NCBI GenBank assembly: GCA_963575745.1
Contig: CAUYUJ010000723.1
Location: 40,001 to 104,000, forward strand
DNA from: Prorocentrum cordatum
Lineage: Eukaryota > Sar > Dinophyceae > Prorocentrales > Prorocentraceae
Length of the DNA: 64,000 bases
Direction: 5' to 3'
The translations under genes were made by a program, and so were the position numbers. A model generated the notes under the pieces. That model searched no databases. It had not been told where the DNA came from and was given only the letters and a program-made list of their open reading frames with translations. Shown piece by piece: positions 9,905 through 18,752 of this stretch. Position 1 is the first letter of the stretch, and every line of letters begins with the position of its first letter.

Positions 9905-10412
9905 GATCATCGTCATCAGTGTGGTGATCATCAACGACGTCATTGCCATCGACAAGGTCAGCCCAAACATCTCCGAACATTAACAGTTAGCGGGGCATCC
10001 CGCTTGGAAACCGCCGACAACCGTAAGATGTCTCCGGGGTGTAACATACTTCCCTGGCTCCGGCACCCGTGCAAGGCCCCAAACACAACCCAAAAAACCT
10101 CCCTGTGCCGTTTTGGGGTTCGTTTGGGCCGTCTGGAAGCCCTCTGGGCCAGTTTGCGACCCATGTCGGCTCCCCTTCTCGCTGTGACGGGCCCTGAACA
10201 ACCTCATTTTCCCACGGTTTGCAAGGAAGCTGTGGTGAACGATCCCGGGGAAAATCCAAGGGGTCGGCGGATGTGGCGGAAGCCTGAAGAATCAACTCCC
10301 TGTCTTCGCTCCTCCTCCTCCTCCTTTTCCTCCTCCTTCCTTTTGGTCCTCATCCTTCTCCTCCTCGCCTTCCTCCGCCACCTTACTTCATCATAGGGCC
10401 CCTCTCTACCTA

Positions 10413-10512
10413 TCGTCGTCGTCTTCGTCGTCCTCGTCGGCGTCGTCTCCAGCACCTGCCTCTCTCGCCTTGTGCCAGCGGGGCATATTGATGTACGCAG
10501 TTTTGACTCCGG

Positions 10513-10560
<48 letters not shown>

Positions 10561-11070
10561 GCGTTTTCGTCCTCGTCGTCGTCGTGGACGTCGGCGAGGC
10601 GGCCAGAGACAAAACTGTGTACAGCAATGTGCCCCGCTGGCACATGGCGAGAGAGGCAGGTGCCGGAGACGACGCCGACGAGGACGACGAAGACGACGAC
10701 GATCCGCGACGATTGATGTACACAGTTTTGACTCCGGCCGTCGTCGTCGTCGTCGTCGTCGTGGTCGTTGGCGTCTTCGTCGTCGCCGTCGTCGTCGTCG
10801 TGTGGCGTCGGCGAGGCGGCCGGAGTCAAAACTGTGTGCATCAATTTGCTCCGCTGCCACAGGGCAAGACAGTCAGGTGCCGACGACGTCGACGACGAGG
10901 ACGACGAAGACGACGACGACCAGCGACGATTGATGTACACAGTTTTGACTCCGCCTGTCGTCGTCGTCGTCGTTGGTGTTTTCGTCGTCGTCGTCGTGGA
11001 CGTCGGCGAAGCGGCCGGAGTCAAAACTGTGTACATCAATTTGCCTTACTGGCACAGGGCGAGAGAGGCA
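10413..11070. repeat. (GTC)n inverted-repeat hairpin array, A block 2
   Basis: It has the same three-hairpin architecture as 3721-4345, with longer GTC loops (the first runs about 10514-10560) and scattered changes in the arms, for example TTGATGTACGCAG at 10488 and ACAGCAA in its partner. The conserved element between hairpins is GCTGGCACAGGGCGAGAG or its near variants. Arm pairing is kept although loop lengths differ from the other copies. Confidence 0.88.
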
Positions 11071-11722
11071 GGTTTGGGGACCCGTGGGCGTCTTGGGGAC
11101 CTCTAGGGGCTCACGTGGGTTTCCCCAAGGCAACCAGGGAGGGCCAGGTAGGGTTTCAACGAGGCACCAAGGGCGCCCCAAGACCGGTCCCAAGGGGAGA
11201 GGTCGTGGCCAAACTCCGTCTGACGGAGTTTGTCGACGTACGTACTCGCAAGGTGCGCTGTGTGGTAGGCTGTCTGGTAGGGTAGCCTACTGTATGGCCA
11301 AAGTGGCCTATTCCTTAGGTATCTCATAGACTCCTGGACAGGGAAAGCGTCCGACGAAGAAAGCTGTGTAATCGTGGTTGGCCTCTCGGGGGTTCTGGGA
11401 AGCTGTGTTGAAGCGTTTCGGGAGCAGCTTTGGGGCCTCATTTGGGCCTCTTGGGGGCCTCTTGGGGGCCTCTTGGGGCTTCTAGGGGGCCTCTGGGGCG
11501 CTTGTTGAGGCCTCTTGGGTTTTTTTTTTTTTCCTCCCCCCTCCGCTCTGCAGCAATACTCATGTCACCTGAGTCTGTCTCAAGATTGAACGCCCCAACT
11601 GCCATAAAGCAAGTTTGTGCGAGCGTACCCGGGGCAACGCAGATCGCAACATGTGGAGGACACACATGATGAACGGTCTACAAGCTCAACAGGCGTAGCG
11701 TCGAACTCGGGCTCAAAACTCA

Positions 11723-12022
11723 CTAGTTGTTGATCATAATGTACGGCGCAGGGGCATTCACGGCGCCGTCCTCGACGTCCGCCTCTGCCTTCCGGGCCTT
11801 CGCGTCGGGAACACCGACGCAGCACTCGTAGACGCAGCCGAACGTCAGGATGACGACCCCGAGGCAAAACCAGAGCCAGCACAGGTCGAAGTACCACTCC
11901 CACGCGAACCAATTCAGGAAGACGGGAAAGAAGGTGAACACGCCCGCGGCGGGAATTATAAATATGCCCAACAAGATGCCAGACATGCCATAGTCGCAGT
12001 GGCAGTTGATGGGGCACGCCAC
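11723..12022 (-). CDS. Small two-segment membrane protein, frame intact
   Basis: The frame reads ACPINCHCDYGMSGILLGIF, then IIPAAGVFTFFPVFLNW, FDLCWLWFCLGVVILTFGCV, YECCVGVPDAKARKAEAD and ends IMINN at 11723. Two hydrophobic stretches, clustered cysteines and an acidic or polar tail predict a small membrane protein. No known family is recognised. The codon matching the ATG of the copy at 5303 is GTG here (12022-12020), so initiation would need the internal ATG of GMSGILLG, an upstream in-frame start, or is lost. Thus this copy keeps the frame but not the original start, the reverse of its partner. Expression is unproven. Confidence 0.6.
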   Translation of the reverse strand: MACPINCHCDYGMSGILLGIFIIPAAGVFTFFPVFLNWFAWEWYFDLCWLWFCLGVVILTFGCVYECCVGVPDAKARKAEADVEDGAVNAPAPYIMINN

Positions 12023-12099
12023 GCTCGCCTCAGGCGGCCGCGTCCAGTGCCGAAGCGCGAGGGGAGCACGAACCCAAAAGTCGGAGCTGTCGAGCCACG

Positions 12100-12136
12100 C
12101 TTGAACCAAAATGGCTGGAGCCAAAATGGCTACGGA
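12100..12136 (-). other. Tandem DinoSL relics, decayed
   Basis: On the minus strand CCGTAGCCATTTTGG is intact, but GCTCAAG has become CTCCAG. The second, truncated leader reads CCATTTTGGTTCAAG, one change from the expected form. Position and spacing equal those at 5381-5417. Confidence 0.93.
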
Positions 12137-12748
12137 GGCCTCTTGGGGGCTTCTTGGGGCCTTCTGCGGGCCTTTTAGGGCGGAAAGCTGAATTTTCGGT
12201 TCGTGGTCCCTCTCTTGGGCCTCTCTTGGAGCCGTCTTGGGGCTCTTTTGGGCCGTCTTGGGCGCCTCTTGGGCCGTTTTGGGCCTCTCTTGGGCCGTAT
12301 TGAGGGCCTCTTGGGCGGTCTTGGGGCAGTCTTGGAAGCCTCTTGGGCCGTCCTGGAGCGTCGGGAAGCCGAAATGGCGCGAAGGCAAACATCTGTCAAA
12401 AACCTACGTAAAATGACCGATTTTGGCCTTGTGGGGCTCTCTTGGGCGGCTTCTTGGAGGCCTCTTGGGGTGCATTGGCGGCCTCGTGGGCCATCTTGGA
12501 CCCATCTGGGGCGTCTTTGGCCGATCTTTCGGCGATTCGAACCCTTCTTGGACCATCTTGTGGACCATCTTGGGGCCGTCCGTGCCTCCCGGAAGCGCGC
12601 ATGCAGAAATGGGGCCGCGTGGTGCCGTCTTCCGCCGTCTTCTGCAGGCGTTCCGCCCGTCGCCGGGGCCATGTCCCGGGGGGTCCCCCCCCCAGACCCC
12701 CCCAGGGGGATACTAAACGGGGACCCCTTCCGCCAGGTCGGGGAAAAA
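12137..12748. repeat. Spacer upstream of retrogene, A block 2
   Basis: GGCCTCTTGGG-type repeats (12137-12370) are followed by block-2-specific GC-rich sequence with runs of C (about 12688-12705). The same sequence is at 34296-34907. Nothing recognisable as a gene was seen. Confidence 0.6.
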
Positions 12749-13850
12749 CCTGATATTGCCACGAACCCCGACCTTGGAGTACAAGTGGGCATGACTTGCG
12801 AGAAAACAGAACAGCAAAGAAGAGGATGCCTACAGCGCGCATGACGTTGGTTCCCGCGTTGTCCGTTTGACGCTGTGAAGGTTTGTGGAGGCGCCTCCAG
12901 CCGTTCCGGGGTCTTGTTGGGGCAGTCCCAGTGCTCTCTTGGGCGTTTCTGGGGGGTTGCTGGAGGCCTCTCGAGGCCTCTTGGGGCCTCTTGAGGGCCT
13001 GCCGGGGGTCTCCTGGGGACCTTGGACTCCTGGGGGGCTCTTTGGGCGGGGAGCTCGACATGTCAGCCCCCGCACCCGGCGGCCATACGTGGAACACATC
13101 GTGGCGTCAACGGCCAACATTATTCTAAGATGCTCGCTGCCGCGCGCAGCAATCAAAACCAATTAAAGGCCTGGGGAGGGCCAGAGGCCGCTGGCCAACG
13201 ACCACCATTCCTGTGAGATGTGCACTGACAAGCGAAGAATTGAAGTACACATGTGTAATTGGAGTGGAGCATGCAAAATGATGGTCGTCAACTGCGGGAC
13301 AGCCCCTCCCAGCCATACGTGGGCCACATCGTGGCGCCAACGACCACCGTTTTTCTTAGATGCCCACTGCCGTGCGAATCTTCCAAAATCCGCCCACTCC
13401 CACTTGGGGGGGGGAATGCGTGTGAGACATTTGGCTGTGCCCCTCAACTCTTCCCGATCCCCTGGGGCCCAAAATGACGTTTTGAGGGGGGCCTTCCCCG
13501 GGCCTATGGCTTCGCGAACGCTTGACCTGGAGCCTCGGGAGCTTGAAAAGAGCTCGAAGCAGCCCAGGAGGGCTCACACAGAGCGCCAAGATAATTCGAT
13601 AGGGCTTTAAAATGACCCAAGGTAATCCCACGACGGTCCGACATGGGTGCGCGGTGACCAACGCGGCCCCCAAGACGGCCCAAGAGTGCTCCTAGATGGC
13701 CGCCGAGAGAGCCAGAAGAGTCGACCATGTTCTGAGTCCTATAGGAAACGTACCTGTTTCGCTCACTCGCTTTTTTCGTCATGCAAACGTCCAAGACGGC
13801 CCAAGGGACCGCCAAGAGCATTCCAATACGGCCAAGAGGCTTCCTGAGGA
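12749..13850. repeat. R block, third copy (A), and spacer
   Basis: It starts with CCTGATATTGCCACGAACC like 2648 and carries both versions of the CACATCGTGGCG segment (near 13095 and 13327). Mixed spacer follows with CCAAGACGGCCCAAG repeats (13670-13830). The counterpart in B is 34908-36011. Confidence 0.8.
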
Positions 13851-14398
13851 CTCTCACACTCTCTCTACAGAGCCACGAGGGGCTTCAAAAACTTCTCTGC
13901 GAGGCCCTCCGAGAGACCGCACTTCAAAAAGAAGCTGCCCCGAGTCCGCGGCCTTCCTGAGGCCTTCCTTCGGATCCCCCTTCAGTGTCGGCACGCCCCT
14001 CATACGGTTCGTGGCCCAATAGGGAGCGCCCCATCTTTCGTCCCACCTGCCCTGCGGTACTCGCACTTGCATATGGGTGGGTCTTTCGTCAGGCAAATTA
14101 TTTCCTTTTCGCTTTTGTGCAATATTGGAGGCCCTTGCTTCCGAGATTCCATCCCCTCACACTTTCCCTCGCTTCCGAGCTTCGATGGATGGACCGCTGT
14201 AAGGCCAACTTGCTGCGAACTTGCGCAAACAAAGACTTGCGACTTGCGACCTTTGCGACTTCTGTCGTTCAACGATTTTTCTGCCTAACTCGAGTTTTCG
14301 TTGGCTTCCCAGATTCCATAGAAAAGTGCCATTTCGGCTTGGATCGGCAATTTCACCCAGTGGGGCCAACTACAATGGTCCATCGGCCTAATTAACCT
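13851..14398. other. Spacer with minisatellite remnant, A
   Basis: TTCGTGGCCCAATAGGGAG (14008) and GCATATGGGTGGGTCTTTCG (14071) match the decayed end of the 77-bp minisatellite at 300-370. Related repeats therefore bracket the 380-13985 interval. The rest, to 14398, is moderately AT-rich with several ATTCC and TTGCGACTTG stretches and no gene. The counterpart is 36012-36559. Confidence 0.65.
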
Positions 14399-14550
14399 GG
14401 GACCTCCACCCCGGGCCCGGGACGTCAAACAACGGCCCATGGCGAGAAACGGGGCCGTGGAAGAAAGGCCCAGACCTCCCGGGGCACATGCTGTGGAACA
14501 GAATCACGACGTCGCAAATTTGTCCCCCTTACCTTCCTCACTCTCGTCCC

Positions 14551-14639
14551 TCCTTCCTCCTCCTCCTCCTCCTCCTCCTCCTCCTCCTCCTCCTCCCCCT
14601 CCTCCCCCTCCTCCTCCTCCCCCTCCCCCTCCTCCTCCT
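14551..14639. repeat. (CTC)n pyrimidine tract, VWD-like unit A1
   Basis: CTCCTC runs are interrupted by CCC. The tract lies 3' of the minus-strand gene A1 and about 35 bp from the retrocopy boundary. The unit period is about 2.05 kb and every unit has such a tract, of different length. Confidence 0.95.
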
Positions 14640-14886
14640 CAGCCACATTACCCGTCCCCTCTGCCTTCCCCCCTGGGCGCACCGCCGAGAGGACCGGCAA
14701 CGTGTTTCGGGCTGACCAGCTACAAAAAGGCGATGTCACAGTTGTCGCGAACATCCTTCTCGGGGGGGCAGCTCAAAAGGGACAGGAGCATGTACCAGAG
14801 CAAATCCTAGCATGTACCAATGCAACAGGGAGCAGGGAACGATGGGCCCTGCAATTGACACAAAACACTGGGCACTCAGAAGGAGC

Positions 14887-16083
14887 CTACGGCAGGCTCG
14901 CAATAGCCTCGGAGACGGCCGTGGCACTCGCCGTGGAGTCGGTGTTCCAAGTCGTTCCCTTCGCCAACGAGACAACCTTGCGGCAGTTCTCGGCAGGCTG
15001 CGCAGCATCGGTGTGGTCGTCTTCTCCCAACAGTCCACCAACAACAGCATCCACATGTCCCAGATGCTTCACATACAAGTTCAAGTACTTGATGCCCTGG
15101 TTCGTGCGGCCGTGTACGACTTTGAGCTCCACAGGGCCGATCTTCGTCCAGCTCAGCGACTCGTCGCGCACCCCCTCGGCGGTGAAGATGAACCCGCCGG
15201 CCCTCGCCTTGTTGGCCCACGCCCCTGTGATGTTGAGCGTCAGGAAATATAGGTCTCCGCAGAGTGCGCCCATCTGGCGCGCATCTGCCACCACGGTGAG
15301 CATCGCGGCCTCGGCGGGCTTTCCACGTGGGATCTGGATCAGCACGGCCTTGCCAGGCCTCATCAAGTCGAACCGCTCACCGTGGATGTTCTGCAAATGC
15401 GGGTCCCCCGTCGCGCTGGCGGAGGCGCCAGCCGGCGCTGGCGTCGGAGCTGGTGTAGGAGATGGCGTCGGCGCTGGCGTCGGAGCTGGTGTAGGTGGTG
15501 GCGTCGGCGCTGGCGTAGGCGCCAACGTCCCCACACGACTCAGATCCCAACTAAGAGCCCCGCTCGGGTAACTCACCCGGATTACATTTTCACTGACGGT
15601 CTGAATGATGTGATCGTAACTGGTACCGCCTGCTACCGTTTCACGCAAGCTCCACGATGTGCCGTCTACCTGCAACAGAGTATACGTGGACGTGGACCAG
15701 ACTGGCCCTGCTGGGTTGATAGGGCGCCATGTCGTCGGAGTGATCTCAATCTCTACTCCGCCGTAAAAATTGCTGTTCTGCCAGAGACCAATCCACTCGT
15801 CTGGTGCTGCTGCTGCCCTCCGCCCACGCCCGGTGGGAGCAGGGCGCGGGGCCGCGTCCGCCTCGGCGCGGGGGCCCGGGGCTCTGGGAGCCTCCTGTCG
15901 GGGCGCGGCGCTCGTGTCGAGCTGCAGGAGCATGGCGTCCACCACGGCACTCGTGACCATCATGGCGGTCGCGCCCTCGCAACCCTGAGTGTCAACCTCC
16001 GACGCGGCGGTCGAGCCGAAGACGCCGTGCGCGAGGAGCAGGATCCACAGGGACGAACGGGTGAGCGTCTTCTGGGCGATCAT
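14887..16083 (-). CDS. Secreted VWD-like protein A1
   Basis: The protein has 398 residues from the ATG at 16083; a TTG-led extension to 16137 is not credible in a eukaryote. Residues 1-30 form a signal peptide (MIAQKTLTRSSLWILLLAHG). Next is an Ala/Pro/Arg-rich stretch and a globular part with EWIGLWQNSNFYGG and SYDHIIQTVSENVIRVSYPSG. Then comes a linker of repeated PTPAPTP, and a C-terminal domain beginning TGDPHLQNIHGERFDLMRP. The GDPH motif is typical of von Willebrand type D domains, and this GERFDLMRPG form is common in dinoflagellate proteins. The C-terminal domain continues with ALCGDLYF, VDAVVGGLLGEDDH and a single late cysteine. A secreted or surface role is inferred; no substrate is known. 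A leader relic lies upstream and an identical 20-bp repeat brackets the transcript unit (14675-14694, 16202-16221). Confidence 0.85.
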   Translation of the reverse strand: MIAQKTLTRSSLWILLLAHGVFGSTAASEVDTQGCEGATAMMVTSAVVDAMLLQLDTSAAPRQEAPRAPGPRAEADAAPRPAPTGRGRRAAAAPDEWIGLWQNSNFYGGVEIEITPTTWRPINPAGPVWSTSTYTLLQVDGTSWSLRETVAGGTSYDHIIQTVSENVIRVSYPSGALSWDLSRVGTLAPTPAPTPPPTPAPTPAPTPSPTPAPTPAPAGASASATGDPHLQNIHGERFDLMRPGKAVLIQIPRGKPAEAAMLTVVADARQMGALCGDLYFLTLNITGAWANKARAGGFIFTAEGVRDESLSWTKIGPVELKVVHGRTNQGIKYLNLYVKHLGHVDAVVGGLLGEDDHTDAAQPAENCRKVVSLAKGTTWNTDSTASATAVSEAIASLP

Positions 16084-16147
16084 CGCGTGCGCGTCGAGGG
16101 GAGGTTCGGTGATGCGTGTGCGTATTCCTCTGGCCAAGCGAAACTCG

Positions 16148-16201
16148 TCCGAGCCAGAGTGGCTCGAGCAAGAATATCTCTTGCGCCAAAACGGCTACGG
16201 A
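16148..16201 (-). other. DinoSL relics upstream of gene A1
   Basis: On the minus strand, 16200-16180 matches the leader at 19 of 21 positions (CCGTAGCCGTTTTGGCGCAAG differs at two), with T at 16201 as the variable first base. Two further, more decayed leader-like stretches follow: AGATATTCTTGCTCGAG, and CCACTCTGGCTCGGA (16162-16148). This suggests up to three cycles of trans-splicing and retroposition. The 20-bp direct repeat GGGCGCACCGCCGAGAGGAC starts at 16202, exactly where the leader ends. Confidence 0.9.
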
Positions 16202-16592
16202 GGGCGCACCGCCGAGAGGACATTGGTGAGCGAGTCGGCAGGCGCCGGCGGCGCGTGCCCTCAAAGAGTGGGCGGCGCCCCACGCTCGCGGGAGTCGCCT
16301 GCGAGATCTTCAGCGTGGCCCCGTGGCCAGATTCACGGGCACTCGTGCCAGGTGGAACAAGCCCGCCTCCCCCCCCTGGCGCGGAGAGATTCACGGCGGG
16401 GGGGGGGGGGGCTGTCGGACCGTTTTCGATCCCCCTGGGACCTCCACCCCGGGCCCGGGACGTCAAACAACGGCCCATGGCGAGAAACGGGGCCGTGGAA
16501 GAAAGGCCCAGACCTCCCGGGGCACATGCAGTGGAACAGAATCACGATGTCGCAAATCTGTCCCCCTTACCTTCCTCACTCTCGTCCCTCCT

Positions 16593-16692
16593 TCCTCCTC
16601 CTCCTCCTCCTCCTCCTCCTCCTCCTCCTCCTCCTCCTCCTCCTCCTCCTCCCCCTCCTCCCCCTCCTCCTCCTCCCTCTCCCCCTCCTCCT
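16593..16692. repeat. (CTC)n pyrimidine tract, VWD-like unit A2
   Basis: A longer version of the tract at 14551, with CTCCTC runs broken by CCC and CTCTCC. It lies between gene A2 and the upstream region of gene A1. Confidence 0.95.
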
Positions 16693-16942
16693 CCTCAGCC
16701 ACATTACCCGTCCCCTCTGCCTTCCCCCCTGGGCGCACCGCCGAGAGGACCGGCAACGTGTTTCGGGCTGACCAGCTACAAAAAGGCGATGTCACAGTTG
16801 TCGCGAACATCCTTCTCGGGGGGGCAGCTCAAAAGGGACAGGAGCATGTACCAGAGCAAATCCTAGCGTGTACCAATGCAACAGGGAGCAGGGAACGATG
16901 GGCCCTGCAATTGACACAAAACACGGGGCACTCAGAAGGAGC

Positions 16943-18139
16943 CTACGGCAGGCTCGCAATAGCCTCGGAGACGGCCGTGGCACTCGCCGTGGAGTCGGTG
17001 TTCCAAGTCGTTCCCTTCGCCAACGAGACAGCCTTGCGGCAGTTCTCGGCAGGCTGCGCAGCATCGGTGTGGTCGTCTTCTCCCAACAGTCCACCAACAA
17101 CAGCATCCACATGTCCCAGATGCTTCACATACAAGTTCAAGTACTTGATGCCCTGGTTCGTGCGGCCGTGTACGACTTTGAGCTCCACAGGGCCGATCTT
17201 TGTCCAGCTCAGCGACTCGTCGCGCACTCCCTCGGCGGTGAAGATGAACCCGCCGGCCCTCGCCTTGTTGGCCCACGCCCCTGTGATGTTGAGCGTCAGG
17301 AAATATAGGTCTCCGCAGAGTGCGCCCATCTGGCGCGCATCTGCCACCACGGTGAGCATCGCGGCCTCGGCGGGCTTTCCACGTGGGATCTGGATCAGCA
17401 CGGCCTTGCCAGGCCTCATCAAGTCGAACCGCTCACCGTGGATGTTCTGCAAATGCGGGTCCCCCGTCGCGCTGGCGGAGGCGCCAGGCGGCGCTGGCGT
17501 CGGAGCTGGTGTAGGAGATGGCGTCGGCGCTGGCGTCGGAGCTGGTGTAGGTGGTGGCGTCGGCGCTGGCGTAGGCGCCAACGTCCCCACACGACTCAGA
17601 TCCCAACTAAGAGCCCCGCTCGGGTAACTCACCCGGATTACATTTTCACTGACGGTCTGAATGATGTGATCGTAACTGGTACCGTCTGCTTTCGTTTCAC
17701 GCAAGCTCCACGATGTGCCGTCTACCTGCAACAGAGTATACGTGGACGTGGACCAGACTGGCCCTGCTGGGTTGATAGGGCGCCATGTCGTCGGAGTGAT
17801 CTCAATCTCTGCTCCGCCGTAAAAATTGCTGTTCTGCCAGAGACCAATCCACTCGTCTGGTGCTGCTGCTGCCCTCCGCCCACGCCCGGTGGGAGCAGGG
17901 CGCGGGGCCGCGTCCGCCTCGGTGCGGGGGCCCGGGGCTCTGGGAGCCTCCTGTCGGGGCGCGTCGCTCGTGTCGAGCTGCAGAAGCATGGCGTCCACCA
18001 CGGCACTCGTGACCATCATGGCGGTCGCGCCCTCGCAACCCTGAGTGTCAACCTCCGACGCGGCGGTCGAGCCGAAGACGCCGTGCGCGAGGAGCAGGAT
18101 CCACAGGGACGGACGGGTGAGCGTCTTCTGGGCGATCAT
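16943..18139 (-). CDS. Secreted VWD-like protein A2
   Basis: This is a 398-residue tandem copy of the gene at 14887-16083, intact from ATG 18139 to TAG. Signal peptide, EWIGLWQNSNFYGG part, PTPAPTP linker and TGDPHLQNIHGERF domain are all present. It differs at a few residues: RETKADGTS instead of RETVAGGTS, PAPPGAS instead of PAPAGAS, NCRKAVS instead of NCRKVVS, FYGGAEIE instead of FYGGVEIE. Genes A3, A2 and A1 are read in that order on the minus strand, with about 860 bp between A2's stop and A1's start. The upstream leader relic and the 20-bp repeat (16731-16750, 18258-18277) are kept. Confidence 0.85.
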   Translation of the reverse strand: MIAQKTLTRPSLWILLLAHGVFGSTAASEVDTQGCEGATAMMVTSAVVDAMLLQLDTSDAPRQEAPRAPGPRTEADAAPRPAPTGRGRRAAAAPDEWIGLWQNSNFYGGAEIEITPTTWRPINPAGPVWSTSTYTLLQVDGTSWSLRETKADGTSYDHIIQTVSENVIRVSYPSGALSWDLSRVGTLAPTPAPTPPPTPAPTPAPTPSPTPAPTPAPPGASASATGDPHLQNIHGERFDLMRPGKAVLIQIPRGKPAEAAMLTVVADARQMGALCGDLYFLTLNITGAWANKARAGGFIFTAEGVRDESLSWTKIGPVELKVVHGRTNQGIKYLNLYVKHLGHVDAVVGGLLGEDDHTDAAQPAENCRKAVSLAKGTTWNTDSTASATAVSEAIASLP

Positions 18140-18203
18140 CGCGTGCGCGTCGAGGGGAGGTTCGGTGATGCGTGTGCGTATTCCTCTGGCCAAGCGAAAC
18201 CCG

Positions 18204-18257
18204 TCCGAGCCAGAGTGGCTCGAGCAAGAAGATCTCTTGCGCCAAAACGGCTACGGA
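18204..18257 (-). other. DinoSL relics upstream of gene A2
   Basis: 18256-18236 on the minus strand is the same 19-of-21 leader match as in unit A1, followed by the two weaker leader-like stretches (AGATCTTCTTGCTCGAG and CCACTCTGGCTCGGA). The 20-bp direct repeat abuts it at 18258. Confidence 0.9.
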
Positions 18258-18648
18258 GGGCGCACCGCCGAGAGGACACTGGTGAGCGAGTCGGCAGGCG
18301 CCGGCGGCCCGTGCCCTCAAAGAGTGGGCGGCGCCCCACGCTCGCGGGAGTCGCCTGCGAGATCTTCAGCGTGGCCCCGTGGCCAGATTCACGGGCACTC
18401 GCGCCAGTTGGAACAAGCCCGCCTCCCCCCCCTGGCGCGGAGAGATTCACGGCGGGGGGGGGGGGGGCTTTCGGACCGTTTTCGATCCCCCTGGGACCTC
18501 CACCCCGGGCCCGGGACGTCAAACAACGGCCCATGGCGAGAAACGGGGCCGTGGAAGAAAGGCCCAGACCTCCCGGGGCACATGCTGTGGAACAGAATCA
18601 CGACGTCGCAAATCTGCCCCCCTTACCTTCCTCACTCTCGTCCCTCCT

Positions 18649-18740
18649 TCCTCCTCCTCCTCCTCCTCCTTCTCCTCCTCCTCCTCCTCCTCCTCCTCCT
18701 CCTCCTCCTCCTCCTCCTCCCCCTCCTCCCCCTCCTCCTC
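18649..18740. repeat. (CTC)n pyrimidine tract, VWD-like unit A3
   Basis: This CTC tract includes one CTT variant and ends in TCCCGCTGCTACTG, the target of the LINE insertion that follows. Confidence 0.95.
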
Positions 18741-18752
18741 CCGCTGCTACTG
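18739..18752. repeat. Target-site duplication, left copy
   Basis: TCCCGCTGCTACTG here is repeated exactly at 22419-22432, across the LINE. In the related uninterrupted sequence near 40862-40875 it occurs once, followed by CTGCTGCTTCCCGTCC. This confirms it as the pre-insertion target. Confidence 0.93.

Larger units (their letters stand above)
7391..10288. other. 2.9-kb segment present in copy A and absent from B
   Basis: At 7385 copy A leaves the sequence shared with B (GATCAAAATC) and rejoins it at 10288 (AATCAACTCCCTGTC). The segment begins with a G-run (about 7471-7487) and Pro/Gly-rich spacer. Tandem CCAAGAGG-type repeats follow (7600-9500), then a polypurine tract (9512-9904) and about 380 bp of unrecognised sequence. 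Block 1 also lacks it: there 3590 joins directly to CAACTCCCTGTC. The simplest reading is an insertion into A block 2 after the A/B duplication. A deletion in B is less economical. Confidence 0.8.
11520..12136 (-). mobile_element. Processed retrocopy with poly(A) tail, A block 2
   Basis: This is the counterpart of 4808-5417. The minus-strand element starts with decayed tandem leader relics (12135-12100) and ends in an uninterrupted run of 13 A (plus-strand T, 11532-11520). AGGCCTCTTGGG flanks it on both sides (about 11508-11519 and 12136-12147). The intact tail shows this copy best preserves the processed-mRNA 3' end. Confidence 0.88.
7020..13850. repeat. Inner duplicated block 2 of copy A
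   Basis: It is the homologue of 3225-6860, but interrupted by the A-specific 2.9-kb segment at 7391-10288. It also carries an extra stretch of about 315 bp (roughly 12430-12750) between the retrogene's upstream flank and the R block. That stretch has no recognised content beyond GC-rich spacer. Confidence 0.85.
1..18752. repeat. Copy A of a nested segmental duplication
   Basis: This stretch matches 25063-40890 in the same orientation, with near-identical sequence along most of its length. The offset is about 25062 at the start, drifts to 25077 near 7380, then drops to about 22160 because A contains 7391-10288 and B does not. Both copies begin inside the same 77-bp minisatellite and both include the VWD-like gene array. 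The homology spans genes, simple repeats and spacers alike, so this is duplication of chromosomal DNA and not retroposition. Confidence 0.95.

Noticed and set aside
9009-9980. Minus-strand Ser/Pro/Leu-rich frames over the polypurine tract
   Set aside because: They are explained wholly by the GGA/GAA tract read in reverse, with no stop codons possible in long stretches.
16083-16137. N-terminal extension of the VWD-like protein (MARGIRTRI...)
   Set aside because: It begins at TTG, not ATG, and precedes a good signal peptide that starts at an ATG. The leader relic upstream fits a 5' UTR there.
15382-16866. Long plus-strand frames across the VWD-like units (also at 37531, 39584, 23521)
   Set aside because: They are antisense to intact minus-strand genes with signal peptide and VWD motifs, and are rich in Arg/Trp/Pro as expected for a complementary frame in GC-rich DNA.
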